A stretch of 64,000 bases of DNA from Epinephelus fuscoguttatus. Its lineage: Eukaryota; Chordata; Actinopteri; Perciformes; Serranidae. Below the pieces are notes generated by a model that did no database searches, was not told where the DNA came from, and was given only the letters and a program-made list of their open reading frames with translations. This document shows, in pieces, positions 25,461 to 30,917 of this stretch. A program made the position numbers and the translations under genes. The stretch covers positions 42,274,955 to 42,338,954 of the forward strand of contig NC_064764.1 in NCBI RefSeq assembly GCF_011397635.1, written 5' to 3'. Positions within the stretch are counted from its first letter, which is position 1; every line of letters begins with the position of its first letter.

Positions 25461-26592
25461 CGTCACTGCCCTCTGACACTCTGTCACCACACACTAACCC
25501 TCTCTGTTCCCTGCAGGCTCCGGCCAACATGAAGTCGGTCCTGCAGGCCGGCTGGCTGCTCACTGTCGCATTTGGGAACGTGATCGTGCTGATCGTGGCC
25601 GAGGGTGCAGGACTGGAGCAGGTATGATGTCATAGGAAGATTTTACAATCAGTTTAATCAATTAATTAATCAATTAAAGAAATAGATGCAGAGGTTAGAA
25701 CCTCCCACCTCATTAACACACACAGAAATACAGAATGGAGAAATTTTTAATTATAATATTTTATGTATTCCTTTACACATTAATTTATTTTTAAAATATT
25801 TTTTTCAACATTTATTTATTCATTAATTATTTTATTTGTGCATTTATTTTAGCATTTATTTATTCTTTTATAAATCTACTCCTGTATATATTTATACTTT
25901 TATTTATTTCTGTATTTCTTTATATGTTCATTTATTTATTGTATTTTATACATTATTTATTTCCCTTTTTATTTACTCCTGTATTTATCATATTTTTGTA
26001 TATTTATGAATGTATATTGTTTATTTTTATTCATTTATTTATTACCTGATTTATTTATACATTTATTACTGTATTTATTTTTTATTTCCTTATTTATACA
26101 TATATTTAATTTATTCATGTACTTATTTGTTTATTTAAACATGGATTTATTTCTGTCTTTCGTTTTTTTATTTTATTTTTACATTTATTTATTTTCCTAT
26201 TTATTTATTCCTGTATTTTTTATTACAGTATTTATTTTTGTATTAAATCTACATTTATTTATACTTTTTTTAATTTACAAACTGATTTTTTTCCCGTATT
26301 TATTTATTTATTTATTTATTAATAAACATGAGTCATCTTTCATTCATCCATAACTAACCCGTGTTTGTTTCCATAGTGGAAAGAGTTTCTGCTGTTTGCC
26401 GGCCTGCTGCTGGGCGTCTGCATCATCTTCTCCATCATGTCCTACTTCTACACCTACGTGGACCCCGATCAGCTGGACAAGGTTTACCTGGAGGACTCAG
26501 GGAGGGAGGATGACGACCGCGATGACGACAAGGTGAAGAAAAAACCCAACGACGTCCCCATGATGAAGACAGGGCAGAGCACCAGACTGTGA
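1365..26592 (+). CDS. slc15a2: Proton-coupled oligopeptide cotransporter PepT2 (22 coding exons, complete)
   Basis: Plasma-membrane H+/di- and tripeptide symporter of the PTR2/POT family. Coding exons: 1365-1373, 3253-3340, 5082-5223, 5496-5588, 7207-7306, 7640-7730, 7825-7902, 10493-10575, 10727-10810, 10908-10997, 12769-12813, 13139-13174, 16371-16459, 16918-16999, 20086-20211, 21079-21237, 22869-22915, 23036-23143, 25060-25156, 25273-25416, 25517-25621, 26377-26592. They sum to 2112 nt, all junctions are GT-AG and in phase, giving 703 aa (human PepT2 is 729). Visible landmarks are ExxER at residues 21-25, the essential His at 55, PTR2 signatures GTGGIKPCV (124-132) and FYMSINAG (155-162), Trp280 in the FWALFDQQ helix, and Glu592 in the GLEFSYSQ segment. 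PepT2 rather than PepT1 is chosen from the short TM3-TM4 loop, the [13 protein letters not shown] stretch and synteny with hspbap1/slc49a4. The start has a good Kozak context, with an in-frame TAA at 1356-1358. Exon limits were read by eye. Confidence 0.95.
1602..1734 (+). repeat. 33-bp tandem repeat, four copies, slc15a2 intron 1
   Basis: About four head-to-tail copies of a 33-bp unit containing CCGTCTCTGCAGACCAGGAC. The third copy is one base shorter, so the reading frame shifts. It makes an apparent 92-aa ORF (1474-1752) that I do not regard as a gene. Confidence 0.85.
2655..2935 (+). repeat. Degenerate AT-rich tandem array, slc15a2 intron 1
   Basis: Irregular repeats built on GACATTTTATCAAC with T-runs, 20-35 bp apart. 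They are the reverse complement in style of the array in intron 2 (4230-4880), on the other side of exon 2. Confidence 0.75.
3253..7902 (+). CDS. slc15a2: slc15a2 exons 2-7: N-terminal transport bundle
   Basis: These six exons encode residues 4-200, the start of the first six-helix bundle. Exon 2 (88 nt) carries the [11 protein letters not shown] motif, whose ExxER residues are known in POT proteins to couple protons to peptide. Exon 3 (142 nt) has the conserved YHAF histidine (His55), equivalent to the essential His57 of human PepT1. Exon 5 (100 nt) has GTGGIKPCV and exon 6 (91 nt) FYMSINAG. Introns here range from 94 bp (intron 6) to 1.9 kb (intron 1). Exon 5 is preceded directly by a TG repeat, which is unusual for a 3' splice site. 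Confidence 0.93.
4220..4880 (+). repeat. Degenerate AT-rich tandem array, slc15a2 intron 2
   Basis: More than twenty imperfect copies of GTTGATAAAATGTC plus A-runs fill most of the second half of intron 2. The motif is complementary to the array in intron 1. Apart from this array, intron 2 (3341-5081) shows nothing I recognise. Confidence 0.75.
5414..5449. repeat. (CA)n microsatellite upstream of slc15a2 exon 4
   Basis: About 16-17 CA units ending roughly 45 bp before the exon 4 acceptor (exon starts at 5496). The acceptor keeps its own short pyrimidine stretch (CACTGTCCACAG). Confidence 0.9.
6251..6592. mobile_element. hAT-like MITE in slc15a2 intron 4
   Basis: A 342-bp element with inverted ends: the left begins CAGGGCTGCAGCGAATAGTC and the right is the inverse of AGGGCTGCAACTAACG. 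Subterminal AGTCGACTAATC and GATTAGTCGAC are also inverted. It carries no coding capacity. Ends of the CAGGGCTGCAAC type are common in nonautonomous hAT elements of fish. I could not find a clean 8-bp target duplication. Confidence 0.7.
7172..7206 (+). promoter_or_regulatory. slc15a2: TG-repeat 3' splice site of slc15a2 exon 5
   Basis: A run of about 14 TG units (7173-7201) leads directly into TTGCAG and exon 5 at 7207, taking the place of a normal polypyrimidine tract. UG repeats at a 3' splice site are bound by TDP-43 or CELF proteins in other genes, with CFTR exon 9 as the known example. A role here is inference. Confidence 0.6.
8209..8300 (+). mobile_element. tRNA-derived SINE-like fragment, slc15a2 intron 7
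   Basis: The stretch GGTGGTGCAGTGGTTAGCAC followed by TGTTGCCTCACAGCAA matches a very common fish interspersed repeat with an A-box-like start. The B-box part is degraded. It is short and truncated. Confidence 0.5.
8700..9040 (+). repeat. Interspersed repeat fragment beside the minisatellite
   Basis: This sequence begins like the stretch at 37730-37880 in hspbap1 (GCCTC, CATCTGTCTGTTC-type text, 'TTGGCACAAAT' and a sentence-like run of GGTCAAAGGTCA motifs). It appears to be one family of unclassified interspersed repeat. It leads straight into the 33-bp minisatellite. Confidence 0.45.
9118..9927 (+). repeat. 33-bp minisatellite, about 25 units, slc15a2 intron 7
   Basis: Tandem copies of a 33-bp unit (GACTGGTGGGCGGAGTCATA then CAACCACAGGGTG) fill 810 bp. 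Two units are 8 bp shorter (25 bp), and the set of units around each is itself repeated at a 190-bp spacing (5 x 33 + 25), so there is a higher-order duplication in the first half. Because 33 is divisible by three, long spurious ORFs appear on both strands in several frames. No unit ends resemble CRISPR spacers. The array is G-rich on the + strand, with GGTGGG clusters. Confidence 0.95.
11600..11730 (+). mobile_element. tRNA-derived SINE fragment, slc15a2 intron 10
   Basis: AGCGCAGTGGTTAGAGTTGG followed about 60 bp on by TGGGTTCGATTT gives A-box and B-box-like RNA polymerase III promoter motifs, then CCCTTTGCTGCACTTCATCC. A partial relative of the 3' part is at 19665-19740. It is typical of fish tRNA-SINEs and has no intact tail. 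Confidence 0.6.
12095..12350 (+). repeat. Interspersed repeat, copy 1
   Basis: Shares long near-identical text with 28080-28255, including CCTGTGATTGGTCAAAGT, AGAGCCAAGAG, GCAGGAGTCTAGTT and TTATTATGGGAT, in the same orientation. The element type was not identified. An 88-aa reverse ORF over this stretch is not a gene. Confidence 0.65.
13902..14703. mobile_element. Foldback MITE in slc15a2 intron 12
   Basis: About 800 bp with inverted ends: TAAGGCCCTGACACACCAA at the left and the inverse TTGGTGTGTCCGCACCTTTA at the right. Inside, the stretch around 14155-14225 is repeated in reverse complement at about 14335-14420 (GAAGAAGCAGCGGG against CCCGCTGCTTCTTC), so the element can fold back. Several apparent ORFs of 60-120 aa in it are by-products. 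Confidence 0.75.
15480..16030 (+). mobile_element. L2-like LINE, 3' fragment, slc15a2 intron 12
   Basis: The reading [17 protein letters not shown], then F-F-Q-L and [11 protein letters not shown], matches the region after the reverse transcriptase catalytic core in fish L2-type LINEs. Downstream text ends in GTACAGCACTTTGGTCGATG-type 3'UTR sequence. It is 5'-truncated, frameshifted and clearly dead. Confidence 0.65.
16100..16178 (+). repeat. 14-bp tandem repeat (GTGTCACATCAGGA)
   Basis: About five head-to-tail copies, differing by one C/T position, 190 bp before slc15a2 exon 13. Confidence 0.85.
17051..17105. repeat. (CA)n microsatellite after slc15a2 exon 14
   Basis: About 26 CA units starting roughly 53 bp downstream of the exon 14 donor (exon ends 16999). 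CA repeats in introns are known hnRNP L binding sites. An effect here is untested. Confidence 0.9.
17227..17767. mobile_element. hAT-like MITE in slc15a2 intron 14
   Basis: Ends are CAGGGGTCGGCAAC and the inverse GTTGCTGACCCTG, flanked by AGTGAGGT (17219-17226) and GGTTAGGT (17768-17775), a six-of-eight match that fits a decayed 8-bp target duplication. No coding content. Relatives with CAGGGGTC(A/T)G ends start near 60929 and span 61371-61833. Confidence 0.75.
17905..18638. mobile_element. TTAA-flanked foldback MITE (near-perfect palindrome)
   Basis: TTAA at 17905-17908 and 18635-18638 bracket a 726-bp element whose ends are AGGGTTAGTG and CACTAACCCT. About 300 bp at each side are near-perfect inverted copies, separated by a spacer of about 115 bp (18215-18330). 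The same apparent ORF therefore occurs on both strands (17994-18251 minus, 18256-18549 plus). TTAA duplications point to piggyBac-type mobilisation; it also resembles the palindromic Angel elements of fish. A deleted copy is at 48777-49109. Confidence 0.85.
18639..18720 (+). mobile_element. End of a second 'GGACAGTTCACC' MITE
   Basis: Directly after the foldback element, AAAGGGACAGTTCACCATAG begins another common fish MITE end. Similar isolated ends occur near 1858, 5262 and 23806. No matching right end was found. Confidence 0.4.
18721..20085. other. Rest of slc15a2 intron 14, no clear feature
   Basis: Apart from a SINE-like scrap (GCGGGTTCGATTCC near 19683, then TTGCTGCACGTCGTCCCC) I recognise no element. 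The acceptor of exon 15 (TCTGCCAG) follows at 20085. Confidence 0.4.
20086..25156 (+). CDS. slc15a2: slc15a2 exons 15-19: large extracellular domain
   Basis: These exons encode residues 371-549, most of the big extracellular segment that lies between TM9 and TM10 in mammalian PepT1/PepT2. As in other species it is the least conserved part of the protein. Four N-glycosylation sequons are visible: N393-V-S, N441-F-T, N491-L-T and N510-K-T. Exon sizes are 126, 159, 47, 108 and 97 nt. Exon 17 (47 nt) and exon 18 are separated by an intron of only 120 bp. The domain ends with the well-conserved [10 protein letters not shown] stretch (residues 534-543). The glycosylation sites are predictions from sequence alone. 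Confidence 0.9.
20212..21078. other. slc15a2 intron 15, nothing recognised
   Basis: Unique-looking sequence with a purine-rich run near 20470-20560. A 119-aa reverse ORF (20580-20939) has no visible family features. Confidence 0.4.
21560..22235 (+). mobile_element. Rex3/RTE-like LINE, 3' fragment, slc15a2 intron 16
   Basis: Conceptual fragments include [14 protein letters not shown] and [16 protein letters not shown], the hallmark end of the RTE-clade reverse transcriptase in fish, split over frames by stops and frameshifts (ORFs 21487-21777 and 21781-21987). The copy ends in GGATGGATGGATG, the (GATG)n tail known for Rex3. It is 5'-truncated and inactive. Confidence 0.8.
22255..22715 (+). 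repeat. Interspersed repeat, copy 1
   Basis: Text such as GTCACTTTAAAAACGTTGAT, GATACG(T)ATGAAAC and GGTTTGCAGA recurs in the same order at 56050-56450. The class was not identified. It accounts for a 64-aa reverse ORF here. Confidence 0.5.
23144..25059. other. slc15a2 intron 18, AT-rich low complexity
   Basis: From about 23870 the intron is AT-rich with A- and T-runs. It contains an (AATTT)n microsatellite at about 24323-24379 and an (AAT)n microsatellite at about 24421-24463. A GGACAGTTCACCCCAAACTC MITE end lies near 23810. No gene or RNA seen. Confidence 0.6.
25225..25272 (+). promoter_or_regulatory. slc15a2: TG-repeat 3' splice site of slc15a2 exon 20
   Basis: About 20 TG units (25225-25265) end only eight bases before exon 20, replacing the usual polypyrimidine tract (TGTGTTTGACAG). 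A CA repeat begins within ten bases of the exon's donor (next entry). Confidence 0.65.
25273..26592 (+). CDS. slc15a2: slc15a2 exons 20-22: C-terminal helices and cytosolic tail
   Basis: Exon 20 (144 nt) encodes residues 550-597 with the QIPQY and [10 protein letters not shown] motifs. Glu592 matches the functionally critical Glu595 of human PepT1. Exon 21 (105 nt) encodes a further helix and exon 22 the last helix and tail. The tail is strongly charged (acidic [13 protein letters not shown], then KKK) and ends in S-T-R-L. T-R-L fits a class I PDZ ligand, as does the T-K-L end of mammalian PepT2, which binds PDZK1. The stop is TGA at 26590-26592. Exon 20 sits between a TG repeat and a CA repeat. 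Confidence 0.93.
25425..25459 (+). repeat. (CA)n microsatellite just after slc15a2 exon 20
   Basis: About 17 CA units begin eight to nine bases after the exon 20 donor (GTTGATCGT). In the transcript they are complementary to the UG run upstream of the exon. The remaining 57 bases of intron 20 carry the exon 21 acceptor. Confidence 0.9.
25640..26340. repeat. TTTA-rich low-complexity tract, slc15a2 intron 21
   Basis: About 700 bp of degenerate TTTATTTATT repeats. It yields a spurious 115-aa ORF (26006-26353) made almost only of L, F, Y and I. Confidence 0.85.
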
Positions 26593-27165
26593 CGGGGCCA
26601 CATCACGTCCTCCATCGTCTCTGCTGCAGCTGATTTCACTTCAGCAGAACATGACAGGTGTGTGAGGACTGGAGAGGTGATGTGAAGGTACCGTCTTTAC
26701 TTAAGGAAGGTCTCTGTGATGGTGAAGCACTAAGACGTGATCGTCAGACGTTTGTCACATTAATTAATATATTAGTGAAACTTTAACACTCCAGTCGTTT
26801 AAAATGTTTAACCACAAAGTGTTTTATTTTCTGACTGAATCTGAATTCATAATAAGTTCTGTGATTCCCGCACCGTGATCAAGTGTTACTACAAATGAAT
26901 GTCAGACATTATAGCTGTAAATATTTGTTGTGTATTAACTCCATGTCGATGTTTTATTTTCTATGACGCTAAAGAAAAATCAGAACCTGCTCAGTCTTTG
27001 ATGAAACATGTTGGACAAACGCTTTAGTTTACATTGTGTGTGTATAACAGTGACACTAAAAGGACCAAAGCTGCTGCTGGTTCTGCATGTTGGAGGCCGC
27101 TCGTTTGAAGTGTAGTAGAAAACATTGACATGACCAAGTGAAGAAGCTGCTGGAACTTTCTAACG
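26593..27165 (+). other. slc15a2 3'UTR region
   Basis: Follows the TGA at 26590-26592. I see no canonical AATAAA in this stretch. The first clear AATAAA on the + strand is at 28339-28344, so either the 3'UTR is long and crosses the THAP relic or a variant signal is used. Confidence 0.4.
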
Positions 27166-27376
27166 TCTGTGGAGAATCATTTTTCCTCAGGTCTTCAAAT
27201 GTGTTTGTCTTGTTGTGTTATTGGGAGCCAGAATAGAAGGAGTCATGGCTCAAAACCAGCCGCCACTGCCCGTCAACAAAAACAAAGATGGTTAAATGTG
27301 ATAAGACCAAAGGACTGGACGGAGGCCATCATCAAAAATGCTCACATGTGCAGCGCACACTTCATATCAGGTTAGG
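27166..27376 (+). pseudogene. THAP-domain exon relic
   Basis: The conceptual protein of 27169-27375 runs C-V-I-G-S-Q-N-R-R-S, then Q-R-W-L-N-V-I-R-P-K-D-W-T, then C-S-A-H-F-I-S-G. This is the order of a THAP C2CH zinc-finger: an N-terminal Cys pair, W/RPKDW in the middle and C-x2-H-F near the end. The expected second Cys (C-V-x-G-C) is Ser, so zinc binding would be damaged. GT follows the last codon (CATATCAG then GTTAGG) and CTCAG precedes it, as in a THAP first exon. No further exons were found. Probably a decayed transposon-derived or gene-derived fragment, downstream of slc15a2. Confidence 0.6.
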
Positions 27377-28079
27377 GAAAAAGTATTTCCTGTTGTAGGG
27401 ATGAATAAGGTTATGTGTATTAAGGGTTATCATGTCCACCTCATCAGAAACTGGGGAGGGATTAAGAGGAAGATTGGATTTCTCTGCAACGCTAACTTTT
27501 TAGCACATTAGCTAACGTTAGCTTCCATAGCAAAACAAACAAGTGTGGTCCTCCTTTGTAAGATTGGCTTCCTGTGACATCATCCATCCACTGAGTGAGA
27601 GCATACGGGTCGGCCAGTCTGGTCCCGTTGGTCAGTGTTTACTTATTCAAGTAACACTGGCGGTCCCGGAGAGTGAGTGACCTGACATGGTGCGTTGGTA
27701 AATTCAGTCTGACGCTCTACACTAAAATGAGAGCCCTGTTGGTGGAAGAAACGCAGCGTTATATTTCTACATGAATGAACCAACGGTTAAGTTAATCACA
27801 CATTCACTCCGCTCGGCGCTCTGCTGCTCCGTCTCCACAGACAGAGTGTCCAGAGTGCGCTCTGCCACTCTGAGAGTGCGCTGCTCTGGATAACCCAACG
27901 CTACATTCAGACAGCGCTCCCAATTTATCAACGCTCCAGTTTGTGTGAGAAACACCAGTCATCTTCATCCATTGTCTTAAACAGGCCAACAGAACTATGG
28001 AGAACTGTTTTGCCTCCAGCTAAGCTCCGCCCACCAAAAAACGTCATACTGTTTACTAACAGTAAAAGTGTCTACAGGA

Positions 28080-28255
28080 GCTTCCTCTCTCTGAAACGAC
28101 CTGTGATTGGTCAAAGTCTCCTGTCACAGATTTCCTGAAGCCTAAACCCAGAGCCAAGAGCAGGAGCAGGAGTCTAGTTTCCTCACGGACCACTTCAGTT
28201 ACGATATGCTGAAAGCTTATTATGGGATGTTTGTCCACTGACAGCAGAGTAAACC
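28080..28255 (+). repeat. Interspersed repeat, copy 2
   Basis: Direct-orientation relative of 12095-12350, with the same CCTGTGATTGGTCAAAGT and GAGTCTAGTT text. The surrounding 27500-28080 has GTTAGCTAACGTTAGC-like text common in fish repeats but no clear boundary. Confidence 0.65.
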
Positions 28256-28338
28256 TGCCTACCACAGCTTTAAGTCCTGTGAATGTGATGTGTAGTTGAA
28301 ACATGCAGAACCAACAGCTCGGTCCTTTAAAGCCGTAA

Positions 28339-28344
28339 AATAAA
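28339..28344 (+). terminator. Candidate poly(A) signal AATAAA for slc15a2
   Basis: First canonical signal on the + strand after the stop codon, 1.75 kb downstream. ATTAAA occurs at about 28463. Distance makes this uncertain. Confidence 0.3.
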
Positions 28345-28639
28345 ATACTTGATGGTGTTTTTGTTTACTGTGGGAAAGTGCTGATGAAGCTGCTCCCTAT
28401 AAAGTTCTGTAAATAGATGGCTGATGCTGAAACTTGTTTTTGTGCTGTTTGAAATTTTAAAGATTAAAATGTGCATTGATATCAGTTTTCTCCACTGCAG
28501 TGACTGAAACTATATTTTCACGTATGGTGTGACACCTCAGGTCTCTAACATGCAGGTCACGTCAGTAGAAAACAAAGCGCAGGACATCCAGTGTTTCAAA
28601 GATCGTATTTATTGTCCTCGTACATGTGCAGCCTTCCTT

Positions 28640-29130
28640 CCTCTCTCAGATGTGGCAGCAGACTGTTTTCATTCATCGCTCCCGACGTGTCCTTCATCCA
28701 TCACCGGAACATTAGCATCGGCCCTCTGTGGTTGTTCAATGACAATTTTCATAAGTAAATGACAGGGGAACATTACGGCCCAAACAAATGTTCACATCTC
28801 AGCAGTATTATGTTGAATTATGCGGCGTATTAGCATAGTGAATTGATTTAAGTGGTCATTTTTCTTACCGTGGAGCAAACAAACAAGATTAGCATGTGCA
28901 GGACAACAATCAGAGGAAATGTTAGAGTGGCTCGTTGCGTCACTCATTTTGGTTGCGAGTTCTCGTATCCGGGGTTAATCTCAGGGGGACCGTGACAGAT
29001 GAGAGGAGGAGGAGGAGATCAGGGTGAAGGTCTGCGCTGATATACGTCCTTCCTCTCTCACTTCTTACTGATGACAGAGCGTTACATGTAGCATGGAGGA
29101 TAGATTTCTGCAGCCAGAGTTTTTTCACAG
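28640..29130. other. Possible conserved noncoding element in the intergenic gap
   Basis: High-complexity sequence without repeats or ORFs, with motifs such as GCGGCGTATTAGCATAGTGA, GTGAATTGATTTAAGTGG and AACAAACAAGATTAGCATG. Its texture is that of vertebrate conserved noncoding DNA. Only alignment could show this. Confidence 0.3.
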
Positions 29131-29469
29131 CTCTTCATCACTGTCGACTTCACTGAGACGTCCAGAGCAGAAAAGCTAAGACAGCCTGACATCACTGCTG
29201 AAGCTCAGACCATCACCAGTGACATGAGGAGCTTCAGACTCATGAAATGTTGTTTATGGATTATTAAAGGGTCTGTTTATACCGTTTAGACAAGATCGTG
29301 TTGCTTACGCTCTGTTGCGCCCCGTAGCCGCAAGAGAGCGCTTAGATATGGGGTGCCGTTTGTAAAGTGTCTCACGCTGAAAATAACATCAACATTTTGC
29401 CACATTTAGCTTCAAACAATGTTTAAAAAAGTATTGTGAATTTTTTAACGTCACCTTTTACCACATTTA

Positions 29470-29912
29470 CAGCAATATTTGTTAACTTAGAAATATATTA
29501 AATAGTTAAATCTAAATATTAAATGTGGCACCTAAATGTTAAATGTTAAATCTAAATATTAAATCTAAATCTAAATGTTAAATCTAAATATTAAATATAA
29601 ATCTAAATCTAAATGCTAAATCTAAATATTAAATCTAAATATAAATGTTAAATCTAAATATTAAATATAAATCTAAATCTAAATGCTAAATCTAAATATT
29701 AAATCTAAATATTAAATATTAAATCTAAATATTAAATATAAATATAAATATTAAATCTAAATCTAAATGTTAAATCTAAATATTAAATATAAATATAAAT
29801 ATTAAATCTAAATATTAAATCTAAATCTAAACGTAAAACTAAATGCTAAATATAAATATAAATGTAAATGTTAAATCTAAATATTAAATCTAAATCTAAA
29901 TGTTCTTAGTGA
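29470..29912. repeat. TAAATCT/TAAATAT/TAAATGT tandem array
   Basis: About 440 bp made of 6-7 bp units (TAAATC, TAAATA, TAAATGT) arranged in longer super-repeats. It lies between the 3' ends of slc15a2 and hspbap1. Confidence 0.9.
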
Positions 29913-30106
29913 AACTAAATATTTAGCTAATATGCAAATTCACACTGCCGGTCACCGGAAGTACCAAAATAAAAGCTTGAGATGGTCAGACTGTTTATAG
30001 AATCAAATAATGAATTAAAACCAACTTATCGGGGGAAATGGACACTTGAACATACATTAGCGTGATAATAACTACCTAAAATAACAAGAAACGTGTTTGG
30101 AGAAAT

Positions 30107-30112
30107 TTTATT
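30107..30112 (-). terminator. Candidate poly(A) signal for hspbap1
   Basis: AATAAA on the minus strand (TTTATT on +), about 800 bp beyond the hspbap1 stop codon. Others may be used. A 23-24 base A-run lies at about 30859-30881 between the two. Confidence 0.3.
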
Positions 30113-30917
30113 TGATACTTTGAGTTGTACACTGACTAAAAGAGTGACTGATCGTCATCACGTTGATAAAATGCTGGAAAATAAATGTTATGTTCCCGTT
30201 AGTATTTGGACCGCTGCTCGATGGTTTGCTGTTTGCAAATTACTTTATCAGCATTTCACTCACACTGACATGTTTACAGGGGTTTTAAATAAATCTGTTG
30301 TCTCTGAAACAGACTGAGTGTAGTATTGTAGCAGGGTTCAGATAGGTAGTTGGTGGGTTTGTCTTGTTCTAGTGGTGGGTGCTGTTTGAAGGGACGTGTC
30401 GTGTAAGCTACGAAGGGAATGTGTCTGCAGATAAACATGTCACCTTTATGACTTCCCTGTGAGTGGACAGCAGCTCGGACTTTAGCCGCTGTAGCAACTT
30501 GAATTCAGCCTGTGCAAACCCGAGCCCTGAGGTTCACAGTGAGCTGCTGGCAGCGCCGGTTGTAACTGCAGCGACAGAAGTTTGCTGATCCGGTGTCAGC
30601 TCAGGGCAGTCTGTGATCAGACCCCAGGTGCTGGGGCGCTCGGTCTGGCTCTGGCTAAATTCGAGATGTCACAGGGCACTAAGTGAAAGTCTGTCTCTGC
30701 CTGGTGGGTCATTTGTTGATGTCAACGGACTCCTTGTGTTGGCGCTGTAGCAGAGCTGGCGAGAGGCACGGCATGGGAACGAGAGGCCTTTATACAGAGG
30801 TCAGTCCAAAGGCTGTTACAGGCAGCTGAGTGAGGCGCTGCAGATCTCAGTTTTAGTAAAAAAAAAAAAAAAAAAAAAAATCAGTCAATGTACGACGTGC
30901 AAATGGTACCTTTAAAG

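Noticed and set aside
26006..26353. 115-aa hydrophobic ORF as a membrane protein
   Set aside because: It is translated TTTA repeat DNA within an intron.
1365..26592. Assignment as slc15a1 (PepT1)
   Set aside because: The PepT1-specific insertion between TM3 and TM4 is absent, the [13 protein letters not shown] segment is PepT2-like, and the neighbours are those of SLC15A2 on human 3q21.
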